DNA of 64,000 nucleotides from NCBI GenBank assembly GCA_006218035.1, contig VBWC01000005.1, forward strand, positions 14,226 through 78,225, written 5' to 3'. The stretch is from Gammaproteobacteria bacterium (GTDB lineage: Bacteria > Pseudomonadota > Gammaproteobacteria > VBWC01). The translations under genes were made by a program, and so were the position numbers. Positions 58,255-64,000 of this stretch are shown here, piece by piece. The notes under the pieces were generated by a model. It did not search any database. It was not told the origin of the DNA and worked only from the letters and a program-made list of their open reading frames with translations. Each line of letters starts with the position of its first letter. Within the stretch, counting starts at the first letter, position 1.

Positions 58255-58367
58255 ACCCTCACCCGTGATCCCTCTCCCGGAGGGATAGGGATAATAAGCC
58301 CTGCACCCTTCGCTTCGCTCTTCCCGCCGTGATTTATGCCCTGTGGGTAGACGGGTTGGGATGAGGG
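58255..58367. repeat. REP-like palindromic repeat (family A) between tsaC and hemF
   Basis: Opens with ccctcaccc, then ccctctcccggagggatagg, and closes with gggatgaggg. The core hairpin CTCTCCCGGAGGGA is shared with the copies at 7268-7356 and 19424-19514. The middle (cttcgcttcgctc) is unique. Confidence 0.75.
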
Positions 58368-58414
58368 AAAAATAAACGTCACTCACGCAGGTGATCCCGG
58401 GTAATGCGTGCGTG

Positions 58415-58972
58415 TCAGGCCGAACGGATGATTTCATCGGTCAACGCGTCGCGTATTTCCGTCGGTTTCACTGCGTCGCCGACGTCGCCGGCGAGTACGT
58501 AATCCACCAGACTACCAAGTTCCGTCCCGACATCTTCGGCGCAGCGCATCGGCGCCTTGCCTGCTGTGTTCGCGCTGGTGGAAATCAGCGCCGTATCGGC
58601 CGCGCGGCACAGCGCCGCGGCGACCGGGTGGGCCGTGACCCGTACGGCGATGCCTTCATGATTGCCGCGCACACTCGGCGGCACGTTGTCGGCGACGGGC
58701 ATCAGCCAGGTCACCGCTCCCGGCCACGTCGCCATGATCTTTTTCATGATGGTCTGGTCGACCGGTCCTAAATAGGGTTGCAACTGCTCGAAGTCCGCGG
58801 CGATCAATATGAAACCCTTTTCGATCGCGCGCTGTTTGATATCGAGCAGCCGATGTATCGTCGCCAGCTTGCGCGGGTCGCATCCCAGGGCGTAGACCGA
58901 TTCGGTCGGGTACGCCACGATGCCGCCTTGCTTGATGACGTCAACGGCCTTGTCCAGCGGCGGAATCTTCAT
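58415..58972 (-). CDS. tsaC: TsaC/YrdC-type threonylcarbamoyl-AMP synthase
   Basis: A 185-residue protein of the Sua5/YciO/YrdC family. GGIVAYPTESVYALGCDP and the later STSANTAGKAP are the conserved substrate-binding parts. It makes threonylcarbamoyl-AMP from threonine, bicarbonate and ATP for the t6A modification of tRNAs. It lacks the C-terminal Sua5 domain, so it is the TsaC type. It lies between purD and hemF on the same strand. Confidence 0.94.
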   Translation of the reverse strand: MKIPPLDKAVDVIKQGGIVAYPTESVYALGCDPRKLATIHRLLDIKQRAIEKGFILIAADFEQLQPYLGPVDQTIMKKIMATWPGAVTWLMPVADNVPPSVRGNHEGIAVRVTAHPVAAALCRAADTALISTSANTAGKAPMRCAEDVGTELGSLVDYVLAGDVGDAVKPTEIRDALTDEIIRSA

Positions 58973-59046
58973 AGGCTACCTGTCAGGTTGCGGCGACAGG
59001 TGGAGTTATTGTTCGTCGCCGCCGGACCATTGTGCCGGATTTTGGC

Positions 59047-60330
59047 TTACGTTTCACGCGCGACGGCGCGATGCCCGATGTCGGTCCGGTAATAGGCACC
59101 TTGCCACTGAATGCGGTCAACCATTTGATAGGCAAGCGTCTGCGCGTCCCGCACAGTGTCCGCCAGTGCGCAGACACACAGCACCCGGCCGCCGGCGGTG
59201 ACGATCCGGCCGTTCCGCTCCGCAGTGCCGGCATGAAACACCTTGGTGTCGGGGAGTGCGTCACGATCCAGGCCGCTGATGACATCGCCTTTGCGATAGG
59301 TCTCCGGGTAGCCGCCCGCCGCCATGACGACTCCAAGCGCGACGCGGTCGTCCCAGACGACCCGCGCATCGTTCAACCGGCCTGCCAGCGCCTGTTGGCA
59401 CAGCACGACGATGTCGGAGTTGAGCCGCATCATGATCGGCTGGGTTTCCGGATCGCCGAACCGGCAATTATATTCGAGTACCTTCGGCGTGCCGTCGCCG
59501 TCGATCATCAGTCCGGCATACAAAAAACCGGTATACGGGTGGCCGTCCGCCGCCATGCCGCGCACGGTGGGTTCGATAACGTCGCGCATCACGCGGTCGT
59601 GAATCTCGCGCGTGACCACCGGTGCCGGCGAGTAGGCGCCCATGCCGCCGGTATTCGGCCCGGTATCGCCGTTATCACGCGCCTTGTGATCCTGTGAGGT
59701 TGCCAGTGGCAGGATATGCTTGCCGTCCACCATGACGATGAAGCTGGCCTCTTCGCCGTCCAGAAATTCCTCGATGACCACGCGGCTGCCCGCCGCACCG
59801 AACGCGTTGCCGGCCAGCATACTGTCGACCGCGGCAATGGCCTCTCGTTCATTGCCTGCAATCACCACGCCCTTGCCGGCGGCGAGGCCATCCGCCTTGA
59901 TGACGATCGGCGTGCCGTGTTTCTTGATATACGCGATGGCCGGGGCGATTTCGCTAAACACGCCGTACGCGGCCGTCGGGATACGGTGCCGCGCCAGAAA
60001 ATCCTTGGTAAAGGCCTTCGACCCTTCCAGTTGTGCCGCCGCCTTTGTCGGACCGAAACACGGCAGTCCGGCCGCCCGGAAAATATCCACGATGCCGGCG
60101 ACCAGCGGCACTTCCGGTCCGACGATGGTCAGCCCGATCGCATTCTTCTGCGCAAAGGCCTTGAGTGCGTCGATATCGTCGGCCGGAACCGGGACATTTT
60201 CGATGCGGGGCTCGCTGGCGGTGCCGGCGTTACCCGGCGCGACGTATACGCGGGTGACTTTGGACGACTGCGCAGCCTTCCAGGCGAGGGCATGTTCGCG
60301 CCCGCCGCTGCCTATAATCAATACATTCAT
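59047..60330 (-). CDS. purD: PurD, phosphoribosylamine-glycine ligase
   Basis: A 427-residue ATP-grasp enzyme for the second step of purine synthesis. The start MNVLIIGSGGREHALAWK, the ATP-binding FTKDFLARHRIPTA and IKADGLAAGKGV, and GFLYAGLMIDGDGTPKVLEY are standard. The gene is divergent from the large secreted protein gene. Confidence 0.97.
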   Translation of the reverse strand: MNVLIIGSGGREHALAWKAAQSSKVTRVYVAPGNAGTASEPRIENVPVPADDIDALKAFAQKNAIGLTIVGPEVPLVAGIVDIFRAAGLPCFGPTKAAAQLEGSKAFTKDFLARHRIPTAAYGVFSEIAPAIAYIKKHGTPIVIKADGLAAGKGVVIAGNEREAIAAVDSMLAGNAFGAAGSRVVIEEFLDGEEASFIVMVDGKHILPLATSQDHKARDNGDTGPNTGGMGAYSPAPVVTREIHDRVMRDVIEPTVRGMAADGHPYTGFLYAGLMIDGDGTPKVLEYNCRFGDPETQPIMMRLNSDIVVLCQQALAGRLNDARVVWDDRVALGVVMAAGGYPETYRKGDVISGLDRDALPDTKVFHAGTAERNGRIVTAGGRVLCVCALADTVRDAQTLAYQMVDRIQWQGAYYRTDIGHRAVARET

Positions 60331-60455
60331 TTTCAGCGGTACGACTCAATATTGACGCGGGCGTGTCGACAACCCCCGGAGGGCTGTCCTGTCCAACAGA
60401 GGACGAAGAATAGCGTATTTGGCGCGGTCGGGTCATCCCGGAAACGAGCCCCGAC

Positions 60456-60466
60456 TATGCTAAAAT
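60456..60466 (+). promoter_or_regulatory. Possible extended -10 promoter for the propeller protein gene
   Basis: TATGCTAAAAT contains TGnTAAAAT, near the extended -10 consensus, about 130 bases before the start at 60593. No clear -35 accompanies it. Confidence 0.3.
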
Positions 60467-60592
60467 GGCGCCTCTTCATTAGCAGCGGTGGACAACGCTT
60501 GTACCGCGACGCGACGAGTCCGTCGGGATGCCGCGGGCGACGCCTGAGCGGCCGCTATAATGCGAGTAAAGGATAACGCAAGACCCCAACGC

Positions 60593-63500
60593 ATGTTGTA
60601 TCTGTTTCCGCTGTTGCTTTTTCTGTGCGCAAGTTCCACGGCGCTGGCCGCATCGGTTGCCGATGCGACGTTCTGGACGGCTAACGGGCCGGTTTACGCG
60701 ACGGCGACCGACAGCACCAAGGTCTATCTCGGCGGTGATTTCAACTATGTCGGACCGGTGACCGGCGCCGGCGCCGCGGTCAAGCTCGTCGACGGCACTG
60801 GCGAGAGCAATATGCCGAAGATCGAGGGTGTGGTGCATGTCGTGGTGCCTGACGGCGCCGGCGGCTGGTATATCGGCGGCCAGTTCACCTCGGTCGGCGG
60901 GAGTGCCCGGAGCAACATCGCGCATATCGGTTCGAGCAAGGTGGTCAGCGCGCTGTTCAATCCCGGCGCCAATGGCACCGTATTTTCGCTGGTTTTGTCC
61001 GGCGATCTGTCCACGCTCTATGTCGGCGGCGATTTTACCGTGGTGGGTGGTCAGACACGCCGTCGCCTTGCGGCGATCACGCCCGGCAACGGTATTGTAG
61101 TGCCCGGCTTCAATCCGGGTATGAACGGGGCGGTCCGGACGCTGGCGTTGTCGCCTGGCGACAGCACACTCTATGCGGGCGGGGAGTTCACCACTGTCAA
61201 TAGCGGTACGGTGCGCAACCGGCTGGCGGCGTTTGCTGTGTCGACCGGTACGGCTGTTGCCGGGTTTGACCCGAATATGAACGGTGCCGTCCGGTCGCTC
61301 GCGATAAAGAGTGACGGTGTCGTGCTTTATGCCGGCGGTGATTTTACCAGTGTCAATGGCGTGACCGCGCGGAATCGCCTGGCGGCGTTCACAACGGTGG
61401 ATGGCCTTGCCGCTGCATTCAATCCGAACAGTAACGGCTCCGTGTATACCCTGGCGCTGACATCCGACGATGCGACCTTGTACGCCGGTGGCGAGTTTAC
61501 CGACCTGAACGCCGGTACGACTCGCAGTCGTCTAGCGGCGTTGGCGACGGCCACCGGCACCGCGGCGGCGGGCTTTGATCCTGACGTTAATGGCTCTGTC
61601 AGGACGATACGATTGTCCGCCGACGAAAGCGTGATATACAGCGGCGGCGAATTTACCAGTGTCAACGCGGGTACGACCCCGGCAGCGCGACTCAATATTG
61701 CCGCGTTCGCGACGGCCGACGGCAGTGTTAATACCACTGTCGCGCCCCATGCCGGCGACGTCGTACGCAGTCTGGCATTGTCCAGCACCCTGGTGTTTTT
61801 CGGAGGCGACTTTAACTCGATAGGCGGCAAATTGCGTGACCGCCTGGCGGCGCTGACGATCGCTGATGGTACCGCGACCGACTGGAATCCCGGCGCGAAC
61901 AACACGGTGCGGGCACTGGTGCTGACCGGTAACTCCAGCGCGCTGTATGCGGGAGGCGATTTTACCGTCATCGGTGGCGCGTCGCGCAATCGTCTTGCTG
62001 GTCTGGACACCGCCGTCAACACGAGCAACGCGCTGGCGTGGAATCCCGACGCCAGCGCCACGGTGCATGCGCTGACGCTTGCCGCCGCCGACGCGAAGCT
62101 GTATGTCGCCGGCGAATTCACGTCCTTTAACGCCACCGCGACCGTGCGTAACCGGTTGGCCAGATTTGACGTAGCCAGTAATACGCCCGACAGCTGGAAC
62201 CCCGATGCCAATGCCGCCGTGTATACGTTGGCGCTGAAGAACGATGGGTCGACGCTGTTTGTCGGCGGCGACTTCACCGGGTTCAACGCGAGTACCGTGA
62301 CACGTACACGGATGGCGGCGCTCAATACTGCCGACGCCAATGCGACCGTCTGGGACCAATTTGCGAATCTGGCGGTCCGGTCGCTCGCATTGAGCCCTGA
62401 TGGCAGAACGGCGTACGCAGGCGGAGATTTTACCGATATCTCCGGCAGGGTGCGCAATCATCTGGCGTCGCTGGGTACATCGCCGCCGGTCGGCACGGAA
62501 TGGGCGTCGCAGACCTCGGGTACCAGCAGAATTCTGCTCGACGTCGCCGCGAGCAGTTCGCGGTTCGTGGCGATCGGCGAGAGCGGCACGATTCTGGTGA
62601 GTAACGACGGTATCGAGTGGGAGCTTATCGAGACCGGCGTGCCCGACACATTTAAAGATGTGATATTTACCGGTCTTAACCAGTTTGTCACCGTCGGCGA
62701 GGACGGATTTGTCATCACCAGCCAGAACGGTTCGAGCTGGACGCCACGGAACTCCGGTACGTCGGCGACCCTCAACGGTGTGATCTGGGGCGTGGGCGGC
62801 TCGCCCGATCCGATACTGGTGGTCGTGGGCAGCGGCGGTACCGTCATTACCAGCGTGGATGGGGTGACCTGGAAGACGCAAACGTCGGCCACCGGCAATA
62901 CCCTGAACGCTGTCGCGGTCAGCGGTGTCGACACCGCCAGCGGGCAGGGTATCGGATTTGTCGCCGTCGGCGACTCAGGCACGATCATCACCAGTGAGGA
63001 CGGGGTCACCTGGGCGGTAGAAGCCTCCGGCACCTCGGCGAATCTGAACGCCGTTGTGTGGAGTGGCAGCGAGTTCGTCGCGGTCGGTGACAACGGTACG
63101 GCATTGACCCGCACCAACAATGATCTCGACAGCTGGATACCGGCGGTGTCGGTCCAGACGACGCATTCGCTGCGCAACGTGGCATGGGGACTGTCGAAAT
63201 ATGTTGCGGTCGGTGACGGTGGCACCATCATCACCAGTTCGAACGGCTCCAGCTGGATCGATCAGACAGCGGTCACCGGCGAGCGGTTATCCGGTATCGA
63301 CTGGGGCCAGAACCTGTTCGTTGCGGTAGGCGACAACGGTACCGTGCTGACCAGTACCAAGAACGACGAAGTTAACGGCTGGGCGCCGGAAGCAAACGGT
63401 ACGGTCCGCGCCCTGGCCGTCAGCAGTGACGAGCAGATAATTTATGCGGGCGGCGATTTTTCCACGATCGCCGGCGTCGCCCGCCAACGTCTGGCGGGCG

Positions 63501-64000
63501 TCGACACGGTTACTTCAGAGGCCCTCGACTGGAGCCCCGCGCTGGACGGTCCGGTATTCTCGCTGTCGTTTATCCCCGCCACCGGCACGTTGTTTGCCGG
63601 CGGTTCGTTTTACTCAATCGGCAATGAAACCCGTAGCGGCTTCGCGGCGTTCGATCTGCTGCCGCCCGCGACGACCGTGTCACCGGACCCCGGCGTGGGC
63701 AACACCGGTTATTACAAGGAGGCACAGACGATTACGCTTACCTGTGCTGACGGATCGGGTTCCGGCTGTGCCGATATCTATGCCAGCATCGACGGTTCCG
63801 ATCCGCCGATATCCGCGATCAACCGCTACACCGAGCCGGTGTCGATCACCACCAACACGACCCTTAAATACCGGGCCGTCGACAAGGTTGGCAACGCCGA
63901 AGCGATACAGACGCGCGAGTACGTAATCGACGTCGTGGCGCCGGAAACCAAGGCGGTCCCGGAATGCGCTGGCGTGGAATCCGGCTGCCGGCAGCCGGGA
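60593..64000 (+). CDS. Large secreted beta-propeller protein (delta-60/YCF48-like), 3' end outside the window
   Basis: The frame is open for 1,136 codons to the window end. A signal peptide (LFPLLLFLCASSTALA) is followed by about eleven repeats of roughly 55 residues with YAGGDFTxV and RNRLAA cores (delta-60 or Rax2-like). Residues about 634-920 change to YCF48/sialidase-like repeats (VAVGDSGTIITSEDGVTW). Near 925 the first repeat type resumes once or twice, then about 1023 onward resembles a chitobiase C-terminal beta domain (TLKYRAVDKVGN). It is likely exported or surface-exposed. Cargo or ligand unknown. ATG 60593 has a modest GGATAACG upstream. Confidence 0.82.
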   Translation, partial: MLYLFPLLLFLCASSTALAASVADATFWTANGPVYATATDSTKVYLGGDFNYVGPVTGAGAAVKLVDGTGESNMPKIEGVVHVVVPDGAGGWYIGGQFTSVGGSARSNIAHIGSSKVVSALFNPGANGTVFSLVLSGDLSTLYVGGDFTVVGGQTRRRLAAITPGNGIVVPGFNPGMNGAVRTLALSPGDSTLYAGGEFTTVNSGTVRNRLAAFAVSTGTAVAGFDPNMNGAVRSLAIKSDGVVLYAGGDFTSVNGVTARNRLAAFTTVDGLAAAFNPNSNGSVYTLALTSDDATLYAGGEFTDLNAGTTRSRLAALATATGTAAAGFDPDVNGSVRTIRLSADESVIYSGGEFTSVNAGTTPAARLNIAAFATADGSVNTTVAPHAGDVVRSLALSSTLVFFGGDFNSIGGKLRDRLAALTIADGTATDWNPGANNTVRALVLTGNSSALYAGGDFTVIGGASRNRLAGLDTAVNTSNALAWNPDASATVHALTLAAADAKLYVAGEFTSFNATATVRNRLARFDVASNTPDSWNPDANAAVYTLALKNDGSTLFVGGDFTGFNASTVTRTRMAALNTADANATVWDQFANLAVRSLALSPDGRTAYAGGDFTDISGRVRNHLASLGTSPPVGTEWASQTSGTSRILLDVAASSSRFVAIGESGTILVSNDGIEWELIETGVPDTFKDVIFTGLNQFVTVGEDGFVITSQNGSSWTPRNSGTSATLNGVIWGVGGSPDPILVVVGSGGTVITSVDGVTWKTQTSATGNTLNAVAVSGVDTASGQGIGFVAVGDSGTIITSEDGVTWAVEASGTSANLNAVVWSGSEFVAVGDNGTALTRTNNDLDSWIPAVSVQTTHSLRNVAWGLSKYVAVGDGGTIITSSNGSSWIDQTAVTGERLSGIDWGQNLFVAVGDNGTVLTSTKNDEVNGWAPEANGTVRALAVSSDEQIIYAGGDFSTIAGVARQRLAGVDTVTSEALDWSPALDGPVFSLSFIPATGTLFAGGSFYSIGNETRSGFAAFDLLPPATTVSPDPGVGNTGYYKEAQTITLTCADGSGSGCADIYASIDGSDPPISAINRYTEPVSITTNTTLKYRAVDKVGNAEAIQTREYVIDVVAPETKAVPECAGVESGCRQPG

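Noticed and set aside
61327-62881. Two long minus-strand frames opposite the secreted propeller protein
   Set aside because: The plus-strand frame shows a signal peptide and regular repeats, and these frames only mirror the repeat periodicity.

Overview
The window reads as chromosomal DNA of a GC-rich gammaproteobacterium. The support is gene order: dapF, DUF484, xerC, hslV, hslU, DUF971, ubiE, ubiJ and ubiB all lie on the minus strand, the arrangement typical of gammaproteobacteria. The ubiquinone (not menaquinone) genes, DksA-type zinc-finger proteins and many outer-envelope lipoproteins agree. Linked soluble and membrane pyrophosphatases plus a pyrophosphate-type phosphofructokinase suggest the PPi-based sugar metabolism known from methanotrophs and sulfur oxidisers; the exact lineage is inference. 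I saw no rRNA, tRNA, CRISPR array or complete insertion sequence.

Region 1 (1-10257) starts with the 3' end of an AttH/CrtC-like gene. Next is an island: a type III-like restriction-modification set (helicase-nuclease, AlbA_2/ATPase protein, adenine methyltransferase), then a tight TIGR04255 / unknown / YhaV-toxin trio and a DUF6933-like gene, ending at hslR. A palindromic repeat lies in frame inside the methyltransferase. Region 2 (10258-13430) is a gene graveyard. It holds relics of a second AttH gene, a sodium:alanine symporter, a glutathione S-transferase and a ubiB piece, then three small minus-strand genes.

Region 3 (13433-23269, minus strand) is the housekeeping block above plus a zinc-efflux-type CDF transporter, with families of imperfect palindromic repeats between genes. 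Region 4 (23355-30611) holds a dksA-like gene, ppa, hppA, pfp, an adenylate kinase with a long lysine-rich tail, and Mg-type hemB. Region 5 (30756-43696) is rich in envelope proteins: lipoproteins, barrel-like proteins, DUF4382, a MamC/Mms13-like membrane protein, a TylF-like methyltransferase, an MFS transporter, a DUF3015-DUF4105-hydrolase operon, an OmpA-like lipoprotein, and two tail-anchored paralogs separated by a CDF relic.

Region 6 (43725-53343) contains tag, the pip-dtd-apaH cluster, a glycosyltransferase, a giant cadherin/FG-GAP lipoprotein, a second dksA-like gene, ppiB and a DUF938 methyltransferase. Region 7 (53340-57052) is a minus-strand operon joining a chemoreceptor to a di-haem peroxidase, a cupredoxin and a di-haem cytochrome c. 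Region 8 (57260-64000) has hemF, tsaC and purD, then a secreted beta-propeller-type protein that runs off the window end.

The items most worth checking are the lysine-tailed adenylate kinase, the MamC-like protein outside any visible magnetosome context, the YhaV toxin with a non-PrlF partner, the tail-anchored L7/L12-like pair, and the chemoreceptor-redox operon.
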